Both the position numbers and the translations under genes were made by a program. This document shows, one piece after another, positions 47,791 to 60,422 of a DNA stretch of 64,000 nt (positions are counted from its first letter, which is position 1; each line of letters opens with the position of its first letter). The stretch covers positions 45,980 to 109,979 of the forward strand of contig QANZ01033394.1 of assembly GCA_003254925.1 (NCBI GenBank), in the 5' to 3' direction. The notes beneath the pieces are model-generated. The model made no database searches. It saw nothing but the letters and a program-made list of their open reading frames with translations, and was not told the DNA's origin. This DNA is from Chamaecrista fasciculata. Taxonomy: Eukaryota > Streptophyta > Magnoliopsida > Fabales > Fabaceae.

Positions 47791-48168
47791 ATGGTTATGG
47801 GTAAGAAGAAGCCACAGAAAACGAAGGAATTATCAGTAGCAATAGCAGAAGCTTCATCGACAGCAGAAGTAGTAGAAGAGACTACTACTCCACAACATCA
47901 TCAGACGACTCCTCGAAAACGAGGAAGGCCTCGTAAGATCATCGAGAAAATCGAAATAAGCAGCGAAGAATACAAACCACAAGACCAGAAATTAGACGAA
48001 GAAGAAGAAGGAGAAAGCAAGAAAGCAAGAAGCAGTAAAGAAGAAAAAGAAGAAGAACAACAACAACAAAAAGAGACATCATCATCAGCAGCATGCACGA
48101 GGTTTTCAAAGGACGAGCCTTCCAGGAGCAGAGCCAGACGGAAAAGCAAGCCCAGAAAGAGCAGTTAA
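47791..48168 (+). CDS. Small AT-hook protein
   Basis: An intronless frame of 125 residues. The only clear motif is an AT-hook, PRKRGRPRKI (residues 41-50, core RGRP), which binds the minor groove of AT-rich DNA. The rest is Lys/Glu/Ser-rich and probably disordered: a basic start (MGKKKPQK), an acidic middle (DEEEEGESKK, KEEKEEEQQQQ) and a basic tail (SRSRARRKSKPRKSS) that could serve as nuclear localisation. It is therefore probably a nuclear chromatin-associated protein. ATG codons occur at 47791 and 47797; the second gives the more usual MGKKK start. A TA repeat lies just upstream (about 47756-47775) and an ATCT repeat at 47570-47592. Low complexity weakens the case, but length, codon pattern and the hook support a real gene. 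Confidence 0.6.
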   Translation: MVMGKKKPQKTKELSVAIAEASSTAEVVEETTTPQHHQTTPRKRGRPRKIIEKIEISSEEYKPQDQKLDEEEEGESKKARSSKEEKEEEQQQQKETSSSAACTRFSKDEPSRSRARRKSKPRKSS

Positions 48169-48986
48169 TTTAATTATTAATCACTTCTTTCATTATTTTT
48201 CTTCTCTTACTATTCAAAACCCCCAAAAGAAAAAAAAAACACTATTGCGTTTAATTTCTTGGGTTGGCTTTCTTTTCAAGGATTGATATGTATGTATTGG
48301 AAAACATAAGTATCAATCAAAGAAACCACTTTGCTTATATATCTGAGTTTTTGTTTTTTGTTTTAAAAAAAGATAAGATAAAATCATAAATTGGCTCTTT
48401 CAATTTTTGTTCATCTCTTGAAGTAATTGTGTGCATGTTATCGAATTGGTCCTTTTCTTGCCTCTCAATCTAATTGCCTACTATTCATATATTGGTTTTT
48501 TATTGATTCTGCCATCATTATTGAGCTCTTGTGGTATTGAATCTCTGCTATTTTTCTTATGGGTTCAATTCAATCATTCATAAAATTGAAGAAGTAGATT
48601 ATAGAATTTAAGGTAAAGAGAAAAGAAAAAGAAAGACAAGTAGTAATCTGATAGAGAGAAGATGATGATGGTTGTGTTGGATGAGGTTGAGTTGATGCCA
48701 GTAGAGTAGGTGTGAATCTGGAAAAAATTTGTTAGGCTTAGAATTAGAATTAGGCTCTCTGTTATTACAAAAGGACGTCTTTTAAGATTACTCACTCGCG
48801 TGTTGGAACATTTCAGTTCACGTTCCAATCCAAAATGCTGCAGCCGCCTCCACGAACCAATCAATGATATTGATTCTCCTAGCTAATGAGACTTACGTGG
48901 AGCGTGAAGTACACGCACATCTTAAGCGGGTTGGGAAAAGGGTGAGTCTCGCATTGCACACAAGAAAATACGACTCCCTCGATTAA
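48169..48986. other. Intergenic downstream of the AT-hook gene
   Basis: Probable 3' UTR followed by AT-rich sequence. No gene seen. Confidence 0.45.
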
Positions 48987-49186
48987 CAAAGGTTGACCCA
49001 GTTGGTAAGGAGACAACTCATAACCTACAAGGTCGTGAGTTCGATTCCCACTGCCGATGTGAGGGTCTTGTTGGTAGGCAATCTGCAAGTACCTCTGTAA
49101 GCGCTCATAGAGCCTGGAGGCCTGCCCTGGCCTTGGTGAGCCCTCGAGGCCAACTCACCTAAACTTTGAGAGACCAAAAAAAAAAT
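48987..49186 (+). mobile_element. tRNA-derived SINE, family S2
   Basis: The head has an A-box-like TGACCCAGTTGGTAAGG and a B box GAGTTCGATTCCCAC. The body of about 130 bp ends in a 10-A tail. Direct repeats CGACTCCCTCGATTAAC (48970-48986) and GACTCCCTCGTTAAT (49187-49201) are the target duplication. The body differs from the S1 family. Confidence 0.9.
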
Positions 49187-49308
49187 GACTCCCTCGTTAA
49201 TTGTAGGGCTAAACTTATATAGTTATATAACAATGGATATATATTTTAGCTAAAACACACTTTAGCCCTTGAGTTATAGGCCAGTAGTCTAAAATATATT
49301 TGACTGAG

Positions 49309-49670
49309 AACACTATTTTCGTTCTCAAACTTTATATTAAGTGGTAATTTCGTCTTTAATATTTTGTTATTGTTAGTCTCGTCCCCAATGTTTTACATTT
49401 TGACCAATTCAATCATATGATTATTTTCTTTCAATAAATCAACACAGTGCATTCTATTTTTCAATGAGTTAGAATTTGAGTTTTTTTTAATTAATTTTAT
49501 ATTATATATCATTAGTCACGTAGATTTTATCTTAATACTTGGCTAAAATCAGAATAAATTATAAAATTGACCAAATGTAAAATATTGGAGACAAAATTGA
49601 CAAAAAAAAAAAAGGAAACGAAATTGAGAGTTAGTATAAAGTTTGGGGACAAAAATAATACTTTTACCAT
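49309..49670 (+). repeat. Foldback element, family R2, copy 3
   Basis: Inverted ends TATTTTCGTTCTCAAACTTT and AAAGTTTGGGGACAAAAATA. The core AATAAATCAACACAGTGCAT...ATATATCATTAGTCACGTAG matches the other R2 copies. Confidence 0.7.
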
Positions 49671-50091
49671 ATATTTTAGTTATCAAATTTGATAGATAAG
49701 TTTTTTGAGCTTTTGATTTCACTCATTTAAGATATCGGATCTTAAATTTTATTCGTTTAAGATGTTCAAACTTTTAAAAAAGTGACACTTCTCGAAAATG
49801 ATTGTATAATTATATTTTTTCCATAATCACTATTCTATTTTAGTTGAACAAATTTAAAATTATAACTTAGTAGTTGTAATGGCTTATTTGTTTTATTCAA
49901 TTTGTAATTCTCAATTAGAGATGTCATGTCATTACCATTTTGTTTGAAAAATGTAACCTCATCATTTTGATGTATAGATAAATTTTGTAACCATTACTCA
50001 ACTTTCTATTTGCGGCTTCGCTCAAAGAATGAAATGAGTGTGAAATCATTACATATGATTGATATGATTGATTAATAAGTAAAATTTTTTT

Positions 50092-50280
50092 ACCAACAAG
50101 TGTTTGGTGCAGTGGTAGGCGAGCTGCACCCCAGGTTGAGGGATCCGGGTTTGAACCTGGAGTCGATATTTGTTGGGAGGGCTTTAACTGTTCGTTTCCC
50201 GACCCGAATGGAATTAGTCTTTGCCTAGACCGTAACACGGATAGGTGGGGGACACCCATAATATTTACAAAAAAAAAAGT
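50092..50280 (+). mobile_element. tRNA-derived SINE, family S1
   Basis: The best-preserved S1 head: GTTTGGTGCAGTGGTAGGCG (A box), then GGGTTTGAACC (B box). The body has ATTAGTCTTTGCCTAGACCG and an A-rich tail. The target-site duplication AAGTAAAATTTTTTT is at 50077-50091 and 50281-50295. Confidence 0.92.
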
Positions 50281-50295
50281 AAGTAAAATTTTTTT

Positions 50296-53200
50296 TTTGG
50301 CCAGCGATTACTAAGTAAAATTTGTTTATTCTCAAAAGGGTTGATAAGGAGGATGGTTTTAAAGTGTTATGGGGTGATTTAGGAGTTTAAATCATTGATT
50401 GTCAGTTAAATTAATGAGTGGAGTGGGATGGGGTGGGGTGGGTCATCTCCGGGGTTTGCAATGATTTGGAACTTTAATATTTTTTATTTCTTCTTTTAAT
50501 TTTATCATAGTTTTAAATTTTAAAGATCTACTACATATATTATCTCTCTTTATAAGATTATTATTGAAAACTTCAAATTTTAACTTACCTCACCCATTAA
50601 TAATAGTACAATATTTTACCGTTACTTTTTTCTTATTAAACTCTCAATCAATGAGATGATTCATCCCTTTCCACCCCACCCTATCCCTCCCCACCTCGCC
50701 TCATTAATGACTATCTCACCTCATTATTCTAAAAACTTTTGGATCAAACTTTAAGTACATGTATTAGTTTTTAGATATATGAAGATTCTTAGATAAGCTA
50801 ATCTATCCTTTGAGTTATTTACAATTTATTGAAAGAATTAGTTATTATTATTAGAGGTGTTCATACTCTCATATTTAATTTAATTTAAATTTTCTATTTA
50901 TTGAACTAAATAAATTGAATGACAATCAAAATCATCCAATTAATTTTTTTTTTGTCATCCAAACCAATTTTAGTCAATTTAAATTAAATTGGTTAATCGA
51001 TTTTATATAAAAAAGAAAAACATGTTAAAAAATCACAAAAATTAAAAAAGAAAAAAAAAAAACTTTGAAGAAGCTTGAATATGAGACAACCAACAGACAC
51101 AAACACACAACGATTTGTGATAAAATCAAAACAACTATTCATTTCTTATCTCACCTGTAACTCACTCAAAATTTGGTGCCTGCAAAATTAATTCACTCAA
51201 ACAATCATTATTCATTTCTCATCTCACCTTTAATTTCTTGTTTTTCTTATAGTCATAAAATCAAAACCAACGCCGAGTTCATCACAACTCCACCCAATCT
51301 TCCTTCCTCAAAATCAACCAAGGCATTGAACAGCTTCAAGTTTGGCCTCACTAGAAGCTTGCTTATGATGGTGGAAGTGAACAGAGATGTAGTCTTCTTG
51401 CTTGTTTGATAGGGGACACCTTAAGCAATGTTTAGTTAAAAGAAGTAAGTGAATGATTGATAAGATCTTCTATTTGCGCCTTAATTCCATTTTACAATGT
51501 TTAAAGGATTGATAGAGATGAAGTGCATGAACTTTGAATTGAAATCTTGCAAACGCATTAGTTAAGGAATGTTAAAATATTTTTCAAATCAACTACAATT
51601 CTTTTTTGGCCAAAAAATCAACCACAATTAAATACATATATTTGCATTTTCCTTAGAAGAAAAAGCTCAATATAATTTTAAACTACTTTAGTAACCCTAA
51701 AAATATTTATAAAATTACTAGCCATATAATCAAGAGTTTCTGGAGTGGGATCCATGCCTATGGCAAGTTGATTGTGGTGGACAAGTTGCCATAATTTCAG
51801 AATTTTGAGTAAATCGTAGTGAAGTTCACGAAGTCGGTAAACAGTAGCTGCTGTCGTTTTGTAAGGCACGTACGTACACGCTACAATGCAAGGCTCTGTA
51901 GATTTTTAAGTAAAACGGTACATCCCTCTGCTGTCGTTCTGTAATTCATCTTTAATCATAAGCTGCAGGATGGATGACCACTGAGGCACTGACCTCTGTT
52001 TTCTTTCTGTATAATTATGATCTCTACCAGAATTAAAATTGGACTTTATCAGACGGTATTGAGTTTTTTTTTTTTTTTNNNNNTTTTTTTTTTTTTTTTT
52101 ACATATAAAAGTCCTCACCTATATATAATTTTTTCTTTAATGATTCAAATTTGAGGGTTGCTGTGATTATTATTTTTTTTTATCAAAATGACATGAGAAG
52201 ACACGTCATCAGATATAAGAAAGTGTAAATTATATAAAAAAATTCAATTACATCAACCATCAAATTTGAATCATGAAGAAAAACTTTTGGATGAAGATTT
52301 TGGAGGAAATTTTTCTTCCGAAAAAAAAACTACTCAAGTAAAAAAAAATCATTAAAAAAAAGAAGTCTGGGGGTTCAATAATGGTTCTGAAATGACCATA
52401 TATAAAAATTTGATTGGACCATCATTTTCTAGGATAACTAGGATATTTATTATTTACTGCAAACTGCTATAGCAGTAGCTACAAAGCATTAAAAATAAAT
52501 AAAAATGGTGGATGGGTTAATCTGCTAGGTCAGAAATAGGGCGGATTCTAAGGTGGTCCAAAAATTTGTCATTCAGTGAAAAAGCAAGCTGGCGAATGGA
52601 TGGATTTGGAAGGGAGCCAAGGGACTAGTAAGTAGTGAGTAGTAATGGTCAGAACATAGTTATGGCTGTATCAAAGTTTGTTTCAGTATAATGGGAAATC
52701 TAACACTTGCAAAATTGGATGTATGACTAAGCAAAAAAAGTCCACAAATGCATTCATAGCGTATAAAGGGAATAATAATGTGGTATCCTAGAAACAGAAA
52801 TTACATGCCAAACTTCAGTAGTAGAGGAGGCAAGTTTTGACAAGACAAACTAACCAAAATGAAAATAAGGAAACCTTGGAATGGAGAGTCTGACAGTCAT
52901 TAGATGTCAAGGCAAAATACACTATGATTGAAGAGAGTGAATGGAGAGGAGAGAAAGGTGAAATTTTAATTTCAATATATATAATTTTGAAAGATTCAGG
53001 AGTTAACAATTCAATCAGAAGTCTAGTTTATTCCATTTAATCTTTGAAAGTCATAGAGCCAATATATTTTAATCCTTTTGCCCCTGCAAGTTAGTTTCTT
53101 AAAAATGAACTGAAGGGACGAAGTTATACAGACTCCACAACTTTAAATGATTCAAGTGTTATAAATCAAACTTTCAAAGATTGAGTTATCAACTCATGAT

Positions 53201-54129
53201 CTTTTGTATGTTTACTTAAAATTTTTCATTTAAATTCAGTTCAAAACTTCTGCATTTCTTTCTCATCTATCCTCCTTAATGTGAATGTTGTTAAACTACA
53301 CCTCACAAACCAGAGTTTCTACAGAATTTCAGGCCCAGGATATGTAATAAAGAAGAAGAGCAGAGAAAATGTACTCGGCTCCAACCAATGGAATCAGTTC
53401 GATACCCCACATGGTTGAGTTGGTTCAGCAACTAGTTGGGAATATGAATCTTACTCTTAGAGGGGTCAAGGATGTTCATTTTATTTCACTGGGTTGTTTT
53501 GATGTACAAACATAAAAGCTTCTGTCATTGATCTGGACATATAGTACAAGTCATTAATGATCACAGGTAAAAACAAAGGAAAGCAAGTGGAGCATTATAT
53601 GCTTGCTTGTGCGAGGTGTTTACAGTGTAATAACATTCTTTTCCTAAAAAAAAAAGTGCAGCTAACTGATGGAATTTGATAAGCAATGATAGCAACAGAT
53701 AATCAAAACTGAACACACAAGGAAACACAAAGGAGAAAAATACAGGCAGCAGAGAAACAATTAGTGATCAATGATTCACTATGCCAGAGAAACATTATAT
53801 TTTCTCTATAAACCAAGTTTCCAGAAAAACGGATAAAAAAAAACTTGCTGCAGGACATAAATCCAAAATCTGCAACTCGTCTACCAAAATGATCTTTACG
53901 GTAAATGAATTAGAGAATATGTAAATCATCAGGACTTCAACTTCCTTGCAATCGGGGAAACAAGAAAGGTGGGAGTGGATGAATTACATTGGAATGATTT
54001 GTCCTATGTGTAAAGCTCTATACTGCAGATATGTTCTATAGTATAACCTATTGAGTGATGCATTGATAAGGGGAAAAAAACGGAGAAGAGTCTGGCTGTC
54101 CAGGGCTCTGATATTGCGGACCTGATTGA
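50296..54129. other. Long intergenic stretch, no gene supported
   Basis: Mostly AT-rich. A minus-strand frame at 51678-51869 (with LRELHYDLLKILKLWQLVHH) looks protein-like but I cannot assign it. The frame at 51173-51409 is not convincing. The right end should hold the TYW1 3' UTR. Confidence 0.4.
52079..52084. other. Short assembly gap in a poly(T) run
   Basis: A few Ns flanked on both sides by T runs. Coordinates are to within a base or two. Confidence 0.85.
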
Positions 54130-57026
54130 TCATCTGCTTGATTTATGATGTCGTCTTTCTTTTTTATATCTCAATTGTCCTGGATCAAACCCACCTTCCT
54201 CTGCTCCATAAACGGCCCAGGATGGTGTGACAGCCATGTAATCTTTACTGTTAAAAGGTCTTCCAGAAGCCACCTGGATTAAATTAAGAATAAATATCAT
54301 GAAGAAAACTATTGTTCACATGCAGTCCAGAACAGTATTAAAAAGATACCTACCAGGTCATGAAACTTCTCATAGTCTATCCATGTATACCATTGGCCAT
54401 TAATCTTGAACTTGTCAGTTCTTGCCAAGAGGACACAGCATGAGTGAGCATGCTCACAAGCAACTTCATACTCCCCTTGACTTTTCAAAGCCAAGGCCTC
54501 CGAGAAAGCCTTAACATCAGTGTGCCACGGGACATTTTCCATGGTCAATTTTGATGTAGCAGACCTGTGAAGAGATCATACCTTGTCATTCAACATGGAG
54601 ATGCAGACAGGAAGCTAACTGGGCTAAAGGAGAGAAAAGAAGCACTTACGAGCCACAGTACGTAACTCCCTTGATCTCTACAAAGTCAGGTTGTCCTATA
54701 CTAAAGAGCTTGAAATAAGCATCCACATCTTCTGTATTCCAACCTTTCACCAAAGTCAAACGATACACAGTTCGCTGCTCTTTCTCCTTCAGAGAAGTCA
54801 AGGAATCCTGTCGGATAGTTATTCAAGCATATAGACAAGTTAGAATTGTTATAGATTTCCTCCATTTTTTTCAAAAACAGAAAGTAATGTGTACAAATTC
54901 GGTCCCTAACATATAGTTTACACAGTATTCTACTTGCACTTAGGTTAGAGATGTTCGAAATTTTTGCACTGAGAAGTGGAAACTACTTACAAGGAATCGC
55001 TCCCAGAAATCTCCAAAAAGAGGCCTATCAATTGCCTTCAAAGAGTCCTTTGTAGCAGCATCAACACTGACATATAACTGCACAAGTGCCAAAACAAGAA
55101 TAATTAAGTTAACCTTGGATAACCTGTTAACCACCACACATATACATACATACATATATAAATATTGCCATAGGTAAGGAAACCACCACATTTTAATTTT
55201 TAAAGATATGAAAACTCAAAAACCTGGGTGATAGGCTTTAGAAACTTAATCTTCTCAGGAAACTGTGCATTCGTAACCAAAAATGTGGAAATCTTCCGTC
55301 TGTGCAGCTCATCCACAAGTGCATTTATCTCAGGATACATAATAGGTTCTCCAACAAGTGACAATGCACAATGGCGAGGAGAGAGACCTTCAGATAATCG
55401 CTCCAAGGTGACTCCTACAGAAAAAGACTTCTCTTGGTTATGTATGGATCAGCTTTGCAAATCATGCAATAACAAGCTGAAGGGTGGGGATGTAAAGCCA
55501 TAAGGCTCAGTACCCTCCACCATTTGGAATGAAACCTATTCAGGAAGTCAGGTTTTTGTTTCCCTCTCACTCTCCTTTGGAGAAAACTAAATATTGAATG
55601 CCAGTTATATTTCATTGTTCTAGAAACAAATTAATTAATCATGAAGACATGAAATTCAACGTTTGGCCCTTTAACCATTTTAGGTGAGAATAATTGGTCA
55701 TGGAACATGCCAAGATCCTGTTTTGGGTGCTGGTATGCTTGGGTACAAGGTAAAGTATTGCCACTGCATGGCACCCACACAGGCAAATATTTAGAAGCAC
55801 AATACAGGTTGAAGCCAGCCTCCACACGCCAAAGTAACTACTCAACCAATTATTTGACGAGGAAGATATATAATAATACAAGGCGAGATCCTAATTTAAG
55901 TTTGCTTTAGTACTAAACATTTTTTGTAAGAACAGTAATTCGTGTAGCGTTATCAACAGCTATTTTGGCTGCTCCATCATTTCCCCATATAGATCCATCA
56001 GTCTGAGAGGAGCCTCATAGTTTAAAATGACTATAGGACAGAAAAATAAATTTACCAGGAACTCCTTTCATTTGCTTTATCATATTTGTGTGTAGGTCAA
56101 TTGCAGAGTTTACAATCTCTAATGGATCATCCATCTTCCACTGCCAACTTTTCCCTACTGGATTTGTGTGATGCCTCCAGCAAAAAACACATTTATTTGC
56201 ACATGCCAAACTAGGGGTTGCCTCCATGCACCTGTATCATTCAAAGATGTGAGACTATGACTGGCAGCCAAACTTTAATGGTCATTGGTCAGCACTCTAA
56301 AAAAGAAGATACACTTAAGGGACACAAAATATATAAAAGCAACAATCGACAACAGCAGAAACTCAGCCAAAGCCCATGGTCAAACAGAAAAAGGCAAGGC
56401 CAACCACCGAATGGCTAAGTTCAGAAAATGAGCAATGGAAGCAATGTAAACAATGCTGTTAAGATCGTAAAGTCGTAAGGTCCTATGATCTTGCAAGCAT
56501 TTCCTTTTACCGATCTTATGTAGAATTGTTTTTTAGTAGGATCGTAGTAGGACCATGATTTTGCAAGTAAGATTGTAAGATCTTAAAACCATACCTATCT
56601 TCTTTTCTTTTTAGAGAAAAAAAAAACCTTAAACAATTTTTCTAAGAGAAAGAATTGTTTGCACAAAAAAAAACAGGAATTACTTAGTTCTTGTGATATT
56701 TAATGAGAAAATGAATAAATAAAATGCTACAAATATAAGAGAGCATGTGCTTGATTTAGAAGATTTTTCTTCTTACTATGAATGAAGGGTGAAGAAAATG
56801 ATATAGGAGTAGAAGATGAGGTATTTAAGTTCCATAAGTGGAAAATATTAGATCTCATGGCATTGTTGATGATTTTGATATTTATGATAAGGTATGAATT
56901 GGAAAGTTGATATGAATATTATGTTAATTTTTTTTAATGGTTAATATATTATGTATCGATATTGGTTATTTGTTTTTATGAAAAAAACTTCATATTTAGA
57001 TCTTTGAAAAATATTTACATATATAC

Positions 57027-57057
<31 letters not shown>

Positions 57058-59235
57058 GATTTTATCTATCTTGAACCCTTTCCCATCCTAGATTAGATAT
57101 CGATCTTGACAACATTGAATGTAAACTTAATAGAGCATTTTTTGCAACCTCAAAGGATTATAAGAATAATATAATGACATCTACAGCTAAAAATATCACA
57201 ACACACCAATACATCTACAGGACTACAGGTTTCTTATGCCTTAGTCCATCGATAATGAGCACCATTGATTCTTACCCAGAAATCCAGTCACCAAATAAGA
57301 AAGAAAGAAAGAGAAGGTTCTAGCACTCATCAAGCAATTTAGCAAGCTGAAACACAGTCCAAAGCCTTTCCCCCAAAAAAGAAAAAAGAAAAAAGAAAAG
57401 AAAAGAAAACTCCATGCGGACATGTAATAAGGCTAATGGATTTAGACAAATATGTAAAACGCATATGAAATTTCAACTAAATCTTAAACAAGAACTTGGG
57501 ATGTAGATCAATATTAAACCGGATTATAATTACCTATGACTCTCTATGCCATAAAATGAGTGCTTGTAGCAACCACCTCTACCTCGAAGTTGTGACTTGG
57601 TCCATCTACAAATTTTAACACCACTGTGTGAACCAATAATTTTATATCCCTGCACATTCATATTATTTGAAGAGAGCCTATTAGACAAAGAAACTGGAAT
57701 GTTTAAGTTAACTGATAGTAAACCACAACTATTTGAGCTGTAGAAGAAACTGAAATCCATTGACATTCATATATGTCCATCGAAGAAAGCTGAGTAAAAC
57801 AATAAATGGTATCTTATATAAGAAAGTTCAACTGATAGTACATATAAACATGTAGTAGAATAAAAGCGATTCAATGAAATTTATCAATATGCCAGAAGCA
57901 AATGAGTCAAACTGGATGTCCACATATAGAGTAGAATTCAGCAAATGTAAAAAGAATAACAGCAAAGGTCCTTCTGTAATATTATTCTAGGGCCGGACAA
58001 AACCCTAAGCAGGGCTTTGCAGAAAGTACCACAAGAGTGAATTTCCTTTTCAGGTATTTGAACGCTAAATGAACAGCAGAACTCAGATATGTTCCGAACT
58101 AGTATTCAAATGCACACTTTATGTTCTATATGCATCCACTAAATTTTTATTGCTGTATAGAGTATAGACATATATCATAAATATTGAGAATATCACATAC
58201 AAAAGTTTCATAGTCCATACAGGACTAACTTATGCAGCAGCTGAATATAGCTAACAAGTAACAACTTAGTCTCAGATGCAACTTGCCAAGCAGAGGTAAA
58301 ACTCGAAAAACTTGAAAGTGCCAACTGCCAAGAGAAAAACAAAATCAAGATCACAGAATAAACAAACATACCTGCTTTACTAAGTTTGCTCTAATCACCG
58401 GAGTCACCATTTCTTTTTTGCCATTCAAATTCCCATTAGTTTTAACTACGGGCACCGCCTTCCTTGAAGGAGCTTTACCCGCTATGTCCTCAAGATCAAC
58501 AATCTCTGACTCCACATCGTTCTCTCCATCAGAATCCTCTTCTTCAGACTCCTCAGGGCTTGAAGCATCACACTCCCCACCAACACTAGACTCTAAAATC
58601 CCGCCATCCTCTAAACTATTACCCTTCAAAAACCCAACAATCTTTTGACACCAAAGATAAAAAACCCCATCCATATTATCCCCGTCGACATCTCCTTCCC
58701 AGACAGGAATAATCTCCGTGGCACCCAATGCCCTCATTTGCTTCGCAAAATCCCTCGCGACCGCATTAAAAGTATCTCCATAAGCTCGGCTTCCGACACC
58801 AAATACAGAAAATCTGCACTTGGAAAGCAACAATGAACCCACCCTAAAATCCTCGGCACTCTCGGCGAGCCAACTTGAGAAGAATTTAGCAGTAGGAGGT
58901 GGTTTCCCATCTTCCCAGGTTGAAGCTACGACGAGGACAAGAGTTTCTTTAGAAAGGTCTTCGGGCTCGTAGTCTTTGGAGTCGACCAGGTCGAATGGGA
59001 GGTTTTTGGACGTCAAGAGCTGGTGAAGACGCTGAGCAAGGGCTTTCGAGGTACCTGTCTGAGAAACGAAGAGGATCTTGCCTCTGAGTGTGGGAAGACT
59101 ATTAGGTTTAGGGTTTAAGGAGAGTTTAAGATGTCTAAGACGGAGAGATTTGTAGAGACAATAGAAACTGGTGGCAGAGAAAAGCGCGACAAGCGTAAGA
59201 CGCGCTGAGACTGGGACTGAAGACAATGTCATCAT
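54130..59235 (-). CDS. TYW1: TYW1: tRNA 4-demethylwyosine synthase
   Basis: Eight exons: 59235-58372, 57649-57534, 56231-56056, 55414-55224, 55077-54991, 54807-54650, 54564-54354 and 54273-54130. All are GT-AG and in frame, giving 648 residues, the normal length for plant TYW1. The enzyme condenses N1-methylguanosine-37 of tRNA-Phe with pyruvate to make the tricyclic wyosine core. An N-terminal membrane segment (residues 13-30, [18 protein letters not shown]) precedes a flavodoxin domain with [30 protein letters not shown] and [12 protein letters not shown] for FMN binding. An acidic linker follows ([18 protein letters not shown]). The radical-SAM core holds the 4Fe-4S ligands Cys337, Cys341 and Cys344 in [12 protein letters not shown], then [22 protein letters not shown] and [19 protein letters not shown]. 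The wyosine-forming domain ends the protein with [17 protein letters not shown]. Nothing appears damaged. Confidence 0.96.
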
Positions 59236-59308
59236 TGCTTTGGATTTTCTGCTTCGATCTTCTTCTTTTTTCCAGAGGAAGTGAGTTTTGTGACTAAGTA
59301 TGAAGTGT

Positions 59309-59322
59309 AATATATTTATTTT
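59309..59322 (-). promoter_or_regulatory. TATA-like box of TYW1
   Basis: ATAAATATATTACA on the minus strand, about 75-85 bases before the TYW1 ATG. Assigned by position only. Confidence 0.4.
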
Positions 59323-59544
59323 TCGTCGCAGGATTAACTGTAATAGAGGTTGGCACTTTCATTTCTTGATTTTCGCCTGTGTGTAGTGCGACTCACGGTG
59401 GCGGAAGACATCCCAGAGGAGGAATAATGAAGATGATGGTCTCCGAACATAGGTCCATTTCTACGATGACCATCAGGCCCAGCCCAGGATAAAGACCTTG
59501 TTTACACAACTAAGAATACCTAAATTTTACATTTGCATAAATTA

Positions 59545-60007
59545 CATTTTAGGACCATGTGAAATCGGTTCATAGAACATGGTACCAAAGTATTAACGGT
59601 GTAAAGAACATGATACTAAAATGTCACTTTTGAAAGAACAAGGTACCAAAATGTTAACGGTGCAAAGAATTGAGTGCCAAAATGTCACTTTTGAAAGAAT
59701 ATAGTACCAAAGTGAAATCGGTCTATAGAATTAGATACTAAAGTATAACTTTTATCGTTTGTCTAGCTTTTTTTTAATAAATTAACAATAGACTCCATAA
59801 TATTTTTTAATTTGACTTTTTTTTTCTTATCAATTTTACACTACATATCATTAGTCCCGTATTGTTATTAATATTTGATTAAAGTTAGAACAAATGACAC
59901 AATCATTAAAATATAAAATTTCTGAGACAATTAATAATTAACAAACATTGAAACAAAATTAAAAATTAATGTAAAATCCAAAAATAAAAAAAATCCTTTT
60001 GCCTTTT
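59545..60007 (+). repeat. Foldback element, family R2, copy 4, with internal tandem repeats
   Basis: From about 59570 to 59760 a unit containing GGTACCAAA(G/A)TGTTAACGG and AATGTCACTTTTGAAAGAA recurs several times with variation. From about 59770 the R2 core follows (AATAGACTCCATAATATTTT, TATCAATTTTACACTACATA, TCATTAGTCCCGTA). The right end is CCTTTTGCCTTTT. The left end is uncertain. Confidence 0.5.
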
Positions 60008-60391
60008 TAGTTTTTATTAGCGTTGTAGGAGGTTTTCCTCTCTTTTTATGGGAGTTTTGTTCTCTTTCCTTATTATTATTTTTTTAAATGTTGAGGGTAA
60101 GAGCTTTTGTATAGATTTACATCTAGTTTCATCAGAAGAAAATCTTTAATCTTAGTTGTGTAAAAATGAAGATTTGCAAATGTTTTCTGCTTAGATGTAA
60201 ATCTTTTTGGAGCTTGTTCCTCTAAATATTGATCTTCAAAGTGTGTTTGCCTTGAAGATTTGTTGGATTTTCTTTGTGTGTTGCTCAAAGAAATAGCTCC
60301 TTTGTTTCTTCCCTATGGTTGGTTCTATTATTTATCTTGTTTATCCTGCTAGAAGTAATTATGGTGTAATATGAACTCTAATATAAATGTA

Positions 60392-60422
60392 CTAGGGGTT
60401 TTGCGTGCCCTAATGGACACGC
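60392..60422 (-). mobile_element. Helitron 3' end, family H1
   Basis: On the minus strand: AACGTTACATACATATTT, hairpin GCGTGTCC-ATTA-GGGCACGC, then AAAACCCCTAG followed by T. This is the best-paired of the four H1 ends. The remainder of the element, if present, would extend to the right; its 5' end was not found. Confidence 0.65.

Noticed and set aside
51678-51869. Minus-strand frame with a protein-like sequence
   Set aside because: Short, with no identifiable family and no neighbouring exons; could be a gene relic but cannot be supported.
58418-58836. Plus-strand frames opposite TYW1 exon 1
   Set aside because: Antisense shadows of a firmly identified exon.
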